From: Streptomyces koelreuteriae
GTDB taxonomy: Bacteria > Actinomycetota > Actinomycetes > Streptomycetales > Streptomycetaceae
Reading direction: 5' to 3'
Assembly (NCBI RefSeq): GCF_018604545.1
Contig: NZ_CP075896.1
Location: forward strand, 3,224,001 to 3,288,000
Length of the DNA: 64,000 nt
Part shown: positions 18,389-32,098 of the stretch, piece by piece
Numbering within the stretch: the stretch's first letter is position 1
Layout of the letters: every line of letters begins with the position of its first letter
Notes under the pieces: generated by a model
What the model was told of the DNA's origin: nothing
What the model saw: the letters and a program-made list of their open reading frames with translations, nothing else
Databases searched by the model: none
Program-made: the position numbers and the translations under genes

Positions 18389-19345
18389 ATGCCCATCTCC
18401 GCACCGGTCCCCGACGACGACCTCACCCGCCGCCCCGGCCGGATCCACATAGCCGCCCGCCGACGCGGGGCGGACCTCACCGCCCTCGGCTCGCTGGCAC
18501 TGCACCTCCCCCACGTCGCCGCCAGCCTGACCGTCGTCTTCGTCGTGTCGTACGCCCTGAGCCACCTGATCCATCTGCCTTGGTGGCTGCTCTTCGGCAG
18601 CTGGGTGCTGAGCGGGGCCCTGGTCTTCCACCGGCCGTGCGAGCGGCTCCTGGCCCGGTGGCTGTTCGGCCTGCGCTACCCCACACCGGAGGAGGACAGG
18701 CGACTGCGGCCCGTCTGGCACGAGGTGACCGCCCGGGCCGGAGTGGACGCGAAGGCCTATCAACTCTGGATGGAGGAGAGCGATGAGATCAACGCCTTGG
18801 CGGCGGCCGGGCACATCGTCGGCGTGACCAGTCATTCGCTGCGGACCCTGACACCCGCCCAGCTCGCCGGGGTCCTCGCCCACGAACTGGGGCATCACAC
18901 GCGGGGACACGCGTGGGCCTCGCTGCTGTCCCTCTGGTACGCGCTGCCGGCCCGGCTCGCCTGGCGGCTGCTGCGCCTGCTGTGCACCCGGCTGGGCCTG
19001 CTCCCGACGGGTGCTGCCGCCGTGGTGATCGGCGTCGCCGGGGCTCTCCTGATCGCGCTGGCGACTGCCACGTACGGGCTGGTCTTCCTGCCACTGGCGA
19101 CGCCCTACCTGGTGGCCGCGGTCTCCCGGCGGTCCGAGCTGCGGGCCGACGAGCACGCGGCGGGGCTCGGCTTCGCGCCCCAGCTGATGGCCGTACTGCA
19201 CCAGGAGCGCGACCGGGAGGTCACGGCCGGCGTCCCGGGCCCCGCCTTCTCGAAAGGCGGAATGATCGCGCGACTGCTCGACTCCCACCCCGATGTGCAC
19301 ACCAGGCTCCACCGCCTGCAGGCCCATCTCGACAGCCGGCGTTGA
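18389..19345 (+). CDS. M48-family membrane metallopeptidase
   Basis: 318 aa; ATG with a GGAAGGAAGG ribosome site. TM segments lie at about 41-58 and 63-80. The catalytic zinc motif HELGH is at residues 165-169, and the third ligand is likely Glu250 in SELRADEHAA. Two more hydrophobic segments lie between them (about 207-245), and the end motif DSHPDVHTRLHRL is typical of M48 enzymes. It is an HtpX/Ste24-type integral membrane protease. It closes the five-gene cyclase/PycTM operon (38-bp gap) and is followed by a terminator. Within the system it may activate or remove a membrane component; this is inferred. Confidence 0.88.
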   Translation: MPISAPVPDDDLTRRPGRIHIAARRRGADLTALGSLALHLPHVAASLTVVFVVSYALSHLIHLPWWLLFGSWVLSGALVFHRPCERLLARWLFGLRYPTPEEDRRLRPVWHEVTARAGVDAKAYQLWMEESDEINALAAAGHIVGVTSHSLRTLTPAQLAGVLAHELGHHTRGHAWASLLSLWYALPARLAWRLLRLLCTRLGLLPTGAAAVVIGVAGALLIALATATYGLVFLPLATPYLVAAVSRRSELRADEHAAGLGFAPQLMAVLHQERDREVTAGVPGPAFSKGGMIARLLDSHPDVHTRLHRLQAHLDSRR

Positions 19346-19353
19346 CACGCCAA

Positions 19354-19390
19354 AGGGCGGCCACCCCGACCAAATCGGGATGACCGCCCT
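19354..19390. terminator. Bidirectional terminator, M48 gene / rpoC
   Basis: Imperfect stem AGGGCGG...CCGCCCT with inner CCCGA/TCGGG pairs between the convergent M48 gene and rpoC. It can serve both directions. Confidence 0.75.
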
Positions 19391-19409
19391 GTGAACTCAG
19401 GCGACTCGC

Positions 19410-23309
<3,900 letters not shown>

Positions 23310-23369
23310 TATGCGTCAATCCCTCTCAGGGTTGTAAGTCATGGGGTCTGATACGGGGGTCCTGGGGCC

Positions 23370-23394
23370 GGAGGCCTTCATGACGAAGGCCTCC
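23370..23394 (-). other. rpoB-rpoC intercistronic hairpin
   Basis: Perfect 10-bp stem GGAGGCCTTC/GAAGGCCTCC with a 5-base loop in the gap between rpoB and rpoC, just after the rpoB stop. No T-run follows on the minus strand, so it is more likely an RNA-processing or stability element than a full terminator. Confidence 0.65.
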
Positions 23395-23403
23395 GAACTC
23401 CCG

Positions 23404-26400
23404 TCAGACCTCTTCGACGCTGCTCGGCTCGCGCCGGGACAGGTCGATGCCAAGCTCCTCCGCAGCGCGGAAGACATCCTCGTCGGTGTCGCGCATCTCG
23501 ATGGACATGCCGTCCGAGGACAGCACCTCCACGTTGAGGCACAGGGACTGCATCTCCTTGATGAGCACCTTGAAGGACTCGGGGATGCCGGGCTCGGGAA
23601 TGTTCTCGCCCTTGACGATGGCCTCGTAGACCTTCACGCGACCGGTGACGTCGTCGGACTTGATGGTCAGCAGCTCCTGGAGGGCGTACGCGGCGCCGTA
23701 AGCCTCCAGCGCCCACACCTCCATCTCACCGAAGCGCTGGCCACCGAACTGGGCCTTACCACCCAGCGGCTGCTGGGTGATCATCGAGTACGGACCGGTC
23801 GAACGGGCGTGCAGCTTGTCGTCGACCAGGTGGTGCAGCTTCAGGATGTACATGTAGCCGACCGAGATCGGCTCCGGGAACGGCTCGCCGGAGCGGCCGT
23901 CGAACAGCGGCGCCTTACCGGTCGGGAGCACCATGCGCTCGCCGTCGCGGTTCGGGATCGTGTGGTTCAGCAGACCCGCCAGCTCGTCCTCACGCGCACC
24001 GTCGAAGACGGGGGTGGCGACGTTGGTGCCGGGCTCGACCTTGTCGGCCTCGATGGCCTGGAGGCGCTGCGCCCAGTCGTCCGCGAGACCGGAGACGTCC
24101 CAGCCGCGGCTGGCGAGCCAGCCGAGGTGGATCTCCAGGACCTGACCCGGGTTCATTCGGGACGGCACACCGAGCGGGTTGAGGATGATGTCGACCGGGG
24201 TGCCGTCCTCCAGGAACGGCATGTCCTCGATCGGCAGGATCTTCGAGATGACGCCCTTGTTGCCGTGACGGCCGGCGAGCTTGTCACCGTCGGTGATCTT
24301 GCGCTTCTGCGCGACGTAGACGCGCACCAGCTGGTTCACACCGGGGGGAAGCTCGTCGCCCTCCTCGCGGTCGAAGACGCGGACGCCGATGACCTTGCCG
24401 GTCTCGCCGTGCGGCACCTTCAGCGAGGTGTCACGGACCTCACGGGCCTTCTCACCGAAGATCGCGCGCAGCAGGCGCTCCTCGGGCGTCAGCTCGGTCT
24501 CACCCTTGGGCGTGACCTTGCCGACGAGGATGTCACCGGCGATGACCTCGGCGCCGATGCGGATGATGCCGCGCTCGTCGAGGTCGGCGAGGACCTCCTC
24601 GGAGACGTTCGGGATGTCCCGGGTGATCTCCTCGGGGCCGAGCTTGGTGTCACGGGCGTCGACCTCGTGCTCCTCGATGTGGATCGAGGAGAGGACGTCG
24701 TCCTGCACGAGGCGCTGCGACAGGATGATCGCGTCCTCGTAGTTGTGACCCTCCCACGGCATGAACGCCACGAGCAGGTTCTTGCCCAGCGCCATCTCGC
24801 CCTGCTGGGTGGCCGGACCGTCCGCGAGGATCTGGCCCTCGATGATCCGGTCGCCCTCGCCGACGATGACCTTCTGGTTGACCGAGGTGCCCTGGTTGGA
24901 GCGGGCGAACTTGGCCAGGCGGTACGTGATGTACGTGCCGTCGTCGTTGGCGGTGGTGATGTAGTCCGCGGAGACCTCCTGGACCACACCCGGCTTCTCG
25001 GCCTTGACCACGTCGCCGGCGTCGGCCGCGGAGCGGTACTCCATGCCGGTGCCGACGAGCGGGGCCTCGGACTTAATCAGCGGCACGGCCTGACGCATCA
25101 TGTTCGCGCCCATGAGGGCACGGTTGGCGTCGTCGTGCTCCAGGAAGGGGATCATGGCGGTCGCGACCGACACCATCTGGCGCGGCGAGACGTCCATGTA
25201 GTCCACGTCTTCGCCGGTGACGTAGTCGACCTCGCCGCCCTTACGGCGGACCAGCACGCGGGCCTCGGCGAAGCGGAGCTCGTCGGTGAGCGGCGCGTTG
25301 GCCTGCGCGATGACGAAGCGGTCTTCCTCGTCGGCGGTCAGGTAGTCGACCTCGTCGGTGACCTGGCCCTCGAACACCTTGCGGTAGGGGGTCTCGACGA
25401 AACCGAACGCGTTGACCCGGCCGTAGGAGGCGAGCGAGCCGATCAGACCGATGTTCGGGCCTTCAGGCGTCTCGATCGGGCACATGCGGCCGTAGTGCGA
25501 GGGGTGCACGTCACGGACCTCGAAGCCGGCCCGCTCACGGGACAGACCACCGGGACCCAGAGCCGAGAGACGACGCTTGTGCGTCAGACCCGACAGCGGG
25601 TTGTTCTGGTCCATGAACTGCGACAGCTGGCTGGTGCCGAAGAACTCCTTGATGGAGGCGACGACCGGCCGGATGTTGATCAGGGTCTGCGGCGTGATCG
25701 CCTCGACGTCCTGGGTCGTCATCCGCTCGCGGACGACACGCTCCATACGCGCCAGACCCGTACGGACCTGGTTCTGGATGAGCTCGCCGACGCTGCGCAG
25801 ACGGCGGTTGCCGAAGTGGTCGATGTCGTCGGTCTCGACGACGATCGAGGTGCCGCTGTCGCCGACCGTCTCGGTCTCGCCCGCGTGCAGCTTCACCAGG
25901 TACTTGATCGTCGAGATGACGTCCTCGACGGTCAGGATGCCGGCGTCGAGCGGAGCGTCCGCGCCCAGCTTCTTGTTGACCTTGTAGCGGCCGACCTTGG
26001 CGAGGTCGTAGCGCTTGGGGTTGAAGTAGAGGTTCTCGAGCAGCGTCTGCGCGGCCTCACGGGTCGGGGGCTCGCCCGGACGCAGCTTGCGGTAGATGTC
26101 GAGCAGCGCGTCGTCCTGACCCTGGGTGTGGTCCTTCTCCAGGGTGGCGCGCATGGACTCGTACTCGCCGAACTCCTCGAGGATCTGCTCGGTCGTCCAA
26201 CCGAGAGCCTTGAGCAGGACGGTGACGGACTGCTTGCGCTTGCGGTCGATGCGGACACCGACCATGTCGCGCTTGTCGATCTCCATCTCCAGCCAGGCAC
26301 CCCGGGACGGGATGATCTTGGCGGAGAAGATGTCCTTGTCGGACGTCTTGTCGATGGAGGAGTCGAAGTAGACACCGGGCGAACGGACCAGCTGCGACAC

Positions 26401-26889
26401 CACGACACGCTCGGTGCCGTTGATGACGAAGGTGCCCTTGTTCGTCATGAGCGGGAAGTCGCCCATGAAGACCGTCTGGGACTTGATCTCGCCGGTCTCG
26501 TTGTTCGTGAACTCGGCGGTGACGAAGAGCGGGGCCGCGTACGTGAAGTCGCGCTCCTTGCACTCGTCGATCGAGTTCTTCGGCGGCTCGAAGCGGTGGT
26601 CACGGAAGGTCAGCGACATCGACCCGCTGAAGTCCTCGATCGGGGAGATCTCCTCGAAGATCTCCTCCAGACCGGACTTGGTGGGGACGTCCTGACCGTT
26701 GTCCAGAGCCTCCTCGACCCGACTCTGCCAAGCGGTGTTGCCGAGCAGCCAGTCGAAGCTCTCGGTCTGCAGCGCGAGCAGGTTCGGAACCTCGAGAGGC
26801 TCCTTGATCTTTGCAAAGGAAATGCGCAGCGGGGCGGTGCTGGCGCCGTTGTTCGTATTCGCGGTCGAGGCGTTGCGCGAGGCGGCCAA
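23404..26889 (-). CDS. rpoB: RNA polymerase beta subunit
   Basis: 1161 aa from the TTG start ([13 protein letters not shown]), with GGAAGG upstream; this is the length I recall for S. coelicolor RpoB. An in-frame ATG at 26976 would add 29 residues that do not look conserved. It forms the other half of the polymerase cleft. In the rifampicin region, [17 protein letters not shown] and [13 protein letters not shown] carry the sensitive-type Asp, His and Ser. It lies 573 bp downstream of rplL and 94 bp before rpoC. Confidence 0.98.
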   Translation of the reverse strand: MAASRNASTANTNNGASTAPLRISFAKIKEPLEVPNLLALQTESFDWLLGNTAWQSRVEEALDNGQDVPTKSGLEEIFEEISPIEDFSGSMSLTFRDHRFEPPKNSIDECKERDFTYAAPLFVTAEFTNNETGEIKSQTVFMGDFPLMTNKGTFVINGTERVVVSQLVRSPGVYFDSSIDKTSDKDIFSAKIIPSRGAWLEMEIDKRDMVGVRIDRKRKQSVTVLLKALGWTTEQILEEFGEYESMRATLEKDHTQGQDDALLDIYRKLRPGEPPTREAAQTLLENLYFNPKRYDLAKVGRYKVNKKLGADAPLDAGILTVEDVISTIKYLVKLHAGETETVGDSGTSIVVETDDIDHFGNRRLRSVGELIQNQVRTGLARMERVVRERMTTQDVEAITPQTLINIRPVVASIKEFFGTSQLSQFMDQNNPLSGLTHKRRLSALGPGGLSRERAGFEVRDVHPSHYGRMCPIETPEGPNIGLIGSLASYGRVNAFGFVETPYRKVFEGQVTDEVDYLTADEEDRFVIAQANAPLTDELRFAEARVLVRRKGGEVDYVTGEDVDYMDVSPRQMVSVATAMIPFLEHDDANRALMGANMMRQAVPLIKSEAPLVGTGMEYRSAADAGDVVKAEKPGVVQEVSADYITTANDDGTYITYRLAKFARSNQGTSVNQKVIVGEGDRIIEGQILADGPATQQGEMALGKNLLVAFMPWEGHNYEDAIILSQRLVQDDVLSSIHIEEHEVDARDTKLGPEEITRDIPNVSEEVLADLDERGIIRIGAEVIAGDILVGKVTPKGETELTPEERLLRAIFGEKAREVRDTSLKVPHGETGKVIGVRVFDREEGDELPPGVNQLVRVYVAQKRKITDGDKLAGRHGNKGVISKILPIEDMPFLEDGTPVDIILNPLGVPSRMNPGQVLEIHLGWLASRGWDVSGLADDWAQRLQAIEADKVEPGTNVATPVFDGAREDELAGLLNHTIPNRDGERMVLPTGKAPLFDGRSGEPFPEPISVGYMYILKLHHLVDDKLHARSTGPYSMITQQPLGGKAQFGGQRFGEMEVWALEAYGAAYALQELLTIKSDDVTGRVKVYEAIVKGENIPEPGIPESFKVLIKEMQSLCLNVEVLSSDGMSIEMRDTDEDVFRAAEELGIDLSRREPSSVEEV

Positions 26890-27070
26890 GAGGGGGTCCT
26901 TCCGAGGGCTCGGACTCACTACGCGCGTACCGGCCCCTCTCCCGTACACAGAGACAAGCTGCGTCGGTCCAGCCATAAGGCCAGGTCAGACAGCTCTTGT
27001 CATCGATGCTCGGGTGAGGGCAGACCCCTGGTGACGGGCAGGGGACAGCTAACAGGCAGCGCAAAGGGTC

Positions 27071-27099
27071 AGTGTAGCCACTTGGCACACTGATGTCCA
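27071..27099 (-). promoter_or_regulatory. Candidate rpoB promoter
   Basis: TGGACA (27094-27099) and TACACT (27071-27076) with a 17-base spacer on the minus strand, about 180 bp before the rpoB start. This would give rpoBC a promoter of its own besides read-through from rplJL. The rest of the 26890-27462 gap is an untranslated leader and the hairpin near 27385; no gene is seen. Confidence 0.5.
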
Positions 27100-27368
27100 G
27101 TCCGGGTTTTCACGCCCGTGTTGACCCTCGTTGTTCCACTCCTGCGACAAGGCGCTGCCCTCAACGCACGTTGATACTGCCCTCTTCGCCGTCGATCCAT
27201 GCCTCGGATACGGATCCTTGTGACGACGCGTCCTGAGAATTGCGCGCTGCGTGCGGTTCGTCAAGGCCCCCCTGCCCGAAGCGGAGCCGCCCGGAGACAC
27301 GACGAAGATCACCATACCCCCCGCCACCGGGGGTGCAAGGCAACCGTGGCCGGACCCCCGGAACGCCG

Positions 27369-27400
27369 AAGAGCGACCACCCGGATGGATGATCGCTCTT
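27369..27400 (-). terminator. Hairpin after rplL
   Basis: Arms AAGAGCGA/TCGCTCTT with partial inner pairing, 63 bp downstream of rplL. There is no strong T-run; it probably gives partial termination between rplJL and rpoBC. Confidence 0.5.
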
Positions 27401-27462
27401 GAGCGCTTACGCGTTACACGTCCAGGGGGACGTGTCGTGGATCCTGACGGATCCGAGAGGTC

Positions 27463-27852
27463 TTACTTGACCTCGACGGAGGCACCGGCGCCCTCGAGGG
27501 ACTCCTTCGCCTTCTCGGCGGCCTCCTTGGTGACCTTCTCCAGAACCGGCTTCGGCGCACCGTCGACCAGGTCCTTGGCCTCCTTCAGGCCGAGGGAGGT
27601 CAGCTCACGCACGACCTTGATGACCTGGATCTTCTTGTCGCCGGCGCCGGTGAGGACGACGTCGAACTCGTCCTGCTCCTCGACGGCCTCGGCGGCGGCG
27701 CCACCAGCGGCACCACCGGCGACGACGACCGGCGCGGCAGCGGCGGCGGTGACGTCGAACTTCTCCTCGAAGGCCTTCACGAACTCGGAGAGCTCGATGA
27801 GGGTCATCTCTTCGAACTGGGCGAGCAGGTCGTCCTGGCTGAGCTTCGCCAT
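27463..27852 (-). CDS. rplL: 50S ribosomal protein L7/L12
   Basis: 129 aa. An N-terminal dimerisation part ([16 protein letters not shown]), an Ala/Gly-rich hinge (about 38-58) and the C-terminal domain ([19 protein letters not shown]) that contacts elongation factors. It forms the ribosomal stalk with L10. It follows rplJ by 114 bp; the pair is under the L10 leader upstream. Confidence 0.98.
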   Translation of the reverse strand: MAKLSQDDLLAQFEEMTLIELSEFVKAFEEKFDVTAAAAAPVVVAGGAAGGAAAEAVEEQDEFDVVLTGAGDKKIQVIKVVRELTSLGLKEAKDLVDGAPKPVLEKVTKEAAEKAKESLEGAGASVEVK

Positions 27853-27966
27853 GATGGCGGTCCTTCCACTAAATCGGCAGGTGCCGGATGTACATGTGAG
27901 GCGGGCGTACGTCTGGCCCGCGACGGCTCCCGCGTTCAGGCAGCGGGGGCCGGGATGCGAGCCGAG

Positions 27967-28497
27967 TTACTCGGCACCGCCCTGCTCGTCCTGCTTGGCA
28001 CGGAGCGCGTCCACGGTGCGGACGAGCTTCGACGGCAGCGCCTGGAAGACAGAGGCAGCCTGCGACTGCTTGCCCTTCATGGCACCGGCCAGCTTGGAGA
28101 GCAGAACCTCGCGGGACTCGAGGTCCGCAAGCTTCTTGATGTCGTCGGCGGACAGCGCCTTGCCGTCAAGGACACCGCCCTTGATGACGAGGTTGGGGTT
28201 GTCCTTGGCGAAGTCACGGAGACCCTTCGCCGCCTCGACCGGGTCACCGGTCACGAAGGCGACGGCCGACGAACCCGTGAAGAGGTCGTCGATCGTGTTG
28301 ATCCCGGCCTCATTGGCCGCAATCTTGGTCAGCGTGTTCTTCGCCACACGGTAGTTAGCGTTCTCACCGAGTGAACGACGCAGCTGCTGCAGCTGCGCCA
28401 CGGTGAGACCGGTGTACGCGGTAACGACGGCACCGTTGGAGTTGCGGAACTTGTCCCGCATCTCCTCGACGGCATCGACCTTGTCAGGCCTCGCCAT
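27967..28497 (-). CDS. rplJ: 50S ribosomal protein L10
   Basis: 176 aa from ATG ([15 protein letters not shown]); an in-frame extension to 28596 lies in the leader and is not L10-like. L10 anchors L7/L12 to the ribosome. [18 protein letters not shown] is the typical rRNA-binding region. Expression is probably controlled by the structured leader, to which L10-L12 binds in other bacteria. Confidence 0.98.
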   Translation of the reverse strand: MARPDKVDAVEEMRDKFRNSNGAVVTAYTGLTVAQLQQLRRSLGENANYRVAKNTLTKIAANEAGINTIDDLFTGSSAVAFVTGDPVEAAKGLRDFAKDNPNLVIKGGVLDGKALSADDIKKLADLESREVLLSKLAGAMKGKQSQAASVFQALPSKLVRTVDALRAKQDEQGGAE

Positions 28498-28690
28498 GAG
28501 CCTCGGCCTCCTTCCGGGTGATTCGGACCGCGCGGACCCGAAGGAGGACTGGGGAAAACGAAACGCCCCGGCGCAAGCGCACGGGGCGTAGCTCAACCGG
28601 TTGTCCGCCGCACAAGGCAGCGAAGTCCAGGAGCTCTTCCAGTGTCACCTGCGCGGGTCGTCCGCCGTTCAGCGGATCCTTCGGCCACCG
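28498..28690 (-). ncRNA. L10 leader (rplJL attenuation region)
   Basis: The untranslated region before rplJ sits at the position, and has the hairpin-rich composition, of the L10 leader known before rplJL in many bacteria. It contains a terminator-like hairpin (28564-28588). The kink-turn that binds L10 was not resolved by eye, so the exact 5' limit is approximate. Confidence 0.55.
28564..28588 (-). terminator. Attenuator hairpin in rplJL leader
   Basis: On the minus strand a GC-rich stem (CGCCCCG paired with CGGGGCG, inner GCGC pairs) is followed directly by TTTCGTTTT, as in an intrinsic terminator. It lies about 70 bp before the rplJ start, suggesting transcription attenuation. Confidence 0.7.
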
Positions 28691-28790
28691 CGCCCTCTTA
28701 CGAGCGCGCGGTAACGACCAGCGGTCTTTGGCTTCTACAGGAGGGTACGGGAACGGATCGCCGTCAAGCAAATCCGCCCCGTACGCCGGA

Positions 28791-29621
28791 TCAGCTCGTC
28801 TCGAGTTCCTTGAACATCTCGCCCAGGTCCGCGACTTCCTTGGCCGGCGGCGCCTTGACGTCCACCGGCTTGTTGTAGTCGAGGAAGGTGATGGTCATGT
28901 CGAGCGGGCCCTTGTCGGCGTCGCCCTTCATGCGGAACTGCTTGGTGTGGTCCTCGCCGTCGATCCACATGTCCATCGCGAGCTTGTCGACGCCGAGCTT
29001 CTCGAACTGCTTGATGCTCTTCTCGCGCTGCTCGCGAGTGTCCCCCTTGGCGTCCTTGAGGGAGGCGCGCAGGTCGGCGAGGGTGACCGTGCCCGAGTAG
29101 TGGGTCGTCTCGACGCCCTCGACTTTCTCGGAGCCGACCTTCTTCACGTCCTTGGCGCCCGTGAGGAAGGCGGACTGGGCCGCCGGGTTCTGATCGGCCT
29201 GGCTCGTGCTCCTGCCCATCTGGTCGAGGTCCTTGCCCGCCTCGGAGCCGGACAGGTCGAACTTGATCCAGCGCTTGCCGTCCATCTCCTTGGCCATGTC
29301 GGCTCCCCCACCGAGATACATGGCCTTGTCGACGAGGCGGATCTCCACGGCCTCGGTGGTTCCCTTGTCGGGAGCCGTCATCTTCATGCTCATGGCGATC
29401 GTGGGCTTCATGCGCATCGACGCCTCGCCCTTGACCCGGCCCTCACCCGGGCTCGTGCCGCTCAGGCGGTACTGGAGGGACGTGATGTCCTCCGTGTTCT
29501 TCGCGGCCTTGGCGACGGCGGCCGCGGGCGTCATCTCCGGCGACTGCTCGGATCCGCAGCCGACCGCCCCGGCGGCGAGAAGCAGCGCGCCCAGCCCGGC
29601 GACGGGTATAGATGTCTTCAT
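28791..29621 (-). CDS. Putative lipoprotein (LppX/LprG-like)
   Basis: 276 aa from the ATG preceded by GGGGGGAA. The signal peptide ends in a lipobox-like AVGC (Cys about 22), so it is predicted to be membrane-anchored outside. The rest is a beta-rich domain with TTHYSGTV near 180, shared with the adjacent lipoprotein. This resembles the LppX/LprAFG fold that carries lipids in mycobacteria; the substrate here is unknown. It lies between rplJ and a paralogous lipoprotein gene, a position I recall as conserved in streptomycetes. Confidence 0.8.
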   Translation of the reverse strand: MKTSIPVAGLGALLLAAGAVGCGSEQSPEMTPAAAVAKAAKNTEDITSLQYRLSGTSPGEGRVKGEASMRMKPTIAMSMKMTAPDKGTTEAVEIRLVDKAMYLGGGADMAKEMDGKRWIKFDLSGSEAGKDLDQMGRSTSQADQNPAAQSAFLTGAKDVKKVGSEKVEGVETTHYSGTVTLADLRASLKDAKGDTREQREKSIKQFEKLGVDKLAMDMWIDGEDHTKQFRMKGDADKGPLDMTITFLDYNKPVDVKAPPAKEVADLGEMFKELETS

Positions 29622-29714
29622 TGATTCCCCCCAAGGAATGCAGACTTGCTTCACAGCAAGGCCGCGAGCCTATACCAGAGGGGTACAAGTGATCTAACCG
29701 AATTGACGGCAACG

Positions 29715-30572
29715 TCAGGGTGTACCGGTTGTGGCGGGCTTCTTCCGCATCAGGTCCTCGAAGTCCCCGGTGTCGGACTGCGGGGGCCGCTCGGTCCGGA
29801 TCCGGACGCCGTAGTCGCGGTAGTGCGCGGTCTGGGTCATCCGGCCCGTGGTCATCCGCGCCTTCTCCACCTTCTTGACCAGCAGATCCCGCTCGTCGAC
29901 CCAGATGTCGACGGTCTCGGTGGTGACACCGGCCTCGGTGAGCTGCTTGCGCAGGCCCTCGTCGGTGACGTCAGCCGCGGCCACCGTGCCGGAGTAGTGC
30001 GTGGCGGCCCGGCCGCGCACGGTCTCCTCGCCGACCTTTCTGACGTCGCCGGAGGCCAGCAGGAGTTTCACGGACTGGTTGGGCGTGGTGGTGCGCATCT
30101 GGTCGCCGAGGTGCGCCCCGGATCCGCCGGCGAGGGCTTCGAGGTCCTCGTACGCGTACCGGATCCAGTGCCTGCCGCCCGCCTGCTCGGCGAACGTGTC
30201 GCCCATGCGCGCGTAGTAGGCGTCGGGCAGGTAGCGGGCCTCCATGGAGGTGGTGCCGAGCCTGCGCATGGTGTCGGCGATCGTGCCACCGGTGTAGGTG
30301 ATGGTGAGGGTGCCGGTGATGCCGTCGCCCCAGCCGAGGGTGCCGTCGGCGGTCATGGACATCAGCGAGCCCATGGTGGTCGTGGACTCGACCCGGGCGG
30401 ACTCGGCCCGGGCGGTGGCCCGTTCGGCGGAGCGCAGGGCCGCCAGGGAGGCGGAGCGCGCGGCAGGGTCGTCCTCGCCGGGGCGGTCGGAGGAGTCCGA
30501 GAAGGTACAGCCCGTCAGCGCGGTCGCCACCGCGAGCACCAGGCCCACGCGGTGCGCGGTCGTGCCCTGCAT
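29715..30572 (-). CDS. Putative lipoprotein, paralogue of the previous gene
   Basis: 285 aa. Signal peptide with lipobox LTGC (Cys about 22). The mature part is rich in Ala and Thr, with RYLPDAYYARMGD near 130 and ATHYSGTV near 205, matching the TTHYSGTV element of the neighbour. Probably the same LppX/LprG-like fold. The 93-bp gap suggests co-transcription, and the pair looks like an old tandem duplication with much divergence. Confidence 0.8.
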   Translation of the reverse strand: MQGTTAHRVGLVLAVATALTGCTFSDSSDRPGEDDPAARSASLAALRSAERATARAESARVESTTTMGSLMSMTADGTLGWGDGITGTLTITYTGGTIADTMRRLGTTSMEARYLPDAYYARMGDTFAEQAGGRHWIRYAYEDLEALAGGSGAHLGDQMRTTTPNQSVKLLLASGDVRKVGEETVRGRAATHYSGTVAAADVTDEGLRKQLTEAGVTTETVDIWVDERDLLVKKVEKARMTTGRMTQTAHYRDYGVRIRTERPPQSDTGDFEDLMRKKPATTGTP

Positions 30573-30641
30573 ACGTCCCCCCGTTCGTATCCGGTTCCCG
30601 CACGTTAACCCAGGCCACCGGAGTACGTACCGGAAAAGGGA

Positions 30642-30676
30642 ACGGGCCCCGCACCTGTAAGAGGTGCGGGGCCCGT
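30642..30676 (-). terminator. Terminator after rplA
   Basis: Perfect 15-bp stem (ACGGGCCCCGCACCT and complement) with a GTAAG loop, 25 bp past the rplA stop. Confidence 0.9.
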
Positions 30677-30700
30677 GACCGGTTGGGCGAGCCGTCAGGC

Positions 30701-31426
30701 TCAGACCGCGGCCGGGTCCTCCTCGACGAGGAGGTTGCGGGTGCGGTTGGAGTCGACCGGAATGCCGGGGCCCATCGTGGTGCTGATGGCGGCCTTCTTG
30801 ATGTAGCGACCCTTGGCGGCGGACGGCTTCAGACGGAGGATCTCCTCCAGCGCCGCGCCGTAGTTCTCCACCAGCTTGGTGTCGTCGAACGACGTCTTGC
30901 CGATGATGAAGTGCAGGTTCGAGTGCTTGTCGACGCGGAACTCGATCTTGCCGCCCTTGATGTCGTTGACAGCCTTGGTGACATCGGGGGTGACGGTGCC
31001 GGTCTTCGGGTTCGGCATCAGACCACGCGGGCCGAGCACGCGGCCGAGGCGGCCGACCTTGCCCATGAGGTCCGGGGTGGCGACGACGGCGTCGAAGTCC
31101 AGACGGCCCTTCGACACCTCGTCGATCAGCTCGTCGGCGCCGACGATGTCGGCGCCCGCGGCACGAGCGGCCTCGGCACGGTCACCGGTCGCGAAGACCA
31201 GGACCCGGGCGGTCTTACCGGTGCCGTGCGGGAGGTTCACGGTGCCACGGACCATCTGGTCGGCCTTGCGCGGGTCGACACCCAGACGGAAGGCGACCTC
31301 GACGGTGCCGTCGAACTTGGTCGTGGAGGTCTCCTTGGCGAGACGGACGGCCTCGAGCGGGGCGTACAGCTTCTCCCGGTCGATCTTGGCGTCCGCAGCG
31401 CGAAGGGACTTGCTGCGCTTGCTCAC
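30701..31426 (-). CDS. rplA: 50S ribosomal protein L1
   Basis: 241 aa, the usual length. L1 binds 23S rRNA at the stalk that moves the E-site tRNA and represses its own operon in several bacteria. The signature [17 protein letters not shown] region reads [20 protein letters not shown] (about 79-98). It follows rplK by 76 bp and precedes a strong terminator, so rplK-rplA form one operon. Confidence 0.98.
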   Translation of the reverse strand: MSKRSKSLRAADAKIDREKLYAPLEAVRLAKETSTTKFDGTVEVAFRLGVDPRKADQMVRGTVNLPHGTGKTARVLVFATGDRAEAARAAGADIVGADELIDEVSKGRLDFDAVVATPDLMGKVGRLGRVLGPRGLMPNPKTGTVTPDVTKAVNDIKGGKIEFRVDKHSNLHFIIGKTSFDDTKLVENYGAALEEILRLKPSAAKGRYIKKAAISTTMGPGIPVDSNRTRNLLVEEDPAAV

Positions 31427-31502
31427 TACTGCTCCTGTGGATTCTTAGGAGTCGTGGTCCGGGCCGAGCCGGCCCTGCCACTTCTGCTGATGGGGTTGGG
31501 GC

Positions 31503-31937
31503 TCAGTCCTCGACCGTGACGCCCATGGAACGGGCGGTGCCGGCGATGATCTTCGCGGCGGCGTCCAGGTCGTTGGCGTTGAGGTCGGGCATCTTGGTCG
31601 TGGCGATCTCACGGACCTGGTCACGCGTGATCTTCGCGACCTTGGTCTTGTGCGGCTCGCCCGAGCCCTTCTCGATGCCCGCGGCCTTCAGGATCATCTT
31701 GGCGGCCGGCGGGGTCTTGGTGATGAAGGTGAAGGAACGGTCCTCGTAGACCGTGATCTCCACCGGGATGACCCAGCCACGCTGCGACTCGGTCGCGGCG
31801 TTGTAGGCCTTGCAGAACTCCATGATGTTGACGCCGTGCTGGCCCAGCGCGGGGCCGACCGGCGGGGCCGGGTTGGCGGCACCGGCCTGGATCTGGAGCT
31901 TGATGAGCCCCGTGACCTTCTTCTTCTTGGGAGGCAT
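31503..31937 (-). CDS. rplK: 50S ribosomal protein L11
   Basis: 144 aa. It binds the GTPase-associated centre, the thiostrepton site; the N-terminal proline region [16 protein letters not shown] is intact. It sits after the nusG terminator and before rplA. In Streptomyces L11 is also needed for RelA activation of the stringent response (known for the family, not shown here). Confidence 0.98.
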   Translation of the reverse strand: MPPKKKKVTGLIKLQIQAGAANPAPPVGPALGQHGVNIMEFCKAYNAATESQRGWVIPVEITVYEDRSFTFITKTPPAAKMILKAAGIEKGSGEPHKTKVAKITRDQVREIATTKMPDLNANDLDAAAKIIAGTARSMGVTVED

Positions 31938-32009
31938 TGCTCTCTCCGGGTCCTAGTGAGAGTTTTCCAGCCTCCGAACCGGATCATCCGGCTGGAGGCA
32001 TACCGCACC

Positions 32010-32037
32010 ACGATAACGGGTATCCATGTGCGGCCAA
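32010..32037 (-). promoter_or_regulatory. Candidate rplK-rplA promoter
   Basis: TTGGCC (32032-32037) and TATCGT (32010-32015), 16-base spacer, just downstream of the nusG terminator and about 75 bp before rplK. The match is weak. Confidence 0.35.
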
Positions 32038-32040
32038 AAA

Positions 32041-32085
32041 CCGAGCAGGTCAGGCAGGCTCCAGGAGCCCGCCTGACCTGCTCGG
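32041..32085 (-). terminator. Terminator after nusG
   Basis: 15-bp stem CCGAGCAGGTCAGGC with its complement, an inner GGCT/AGCC hairpin, and TTTTT on the minus strand straight after it. A strong intrinsic terminator. Confidence 0.92.
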
Positions 32086-32098
32086 AAGCTGGTGTGCG

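Noticed and set aside
28741..28767. Promoter for rplJ (TTGACG with an AGGGTA complement)
   Set aside because: The spacer would be only 14 bases; not convincing enough to list.
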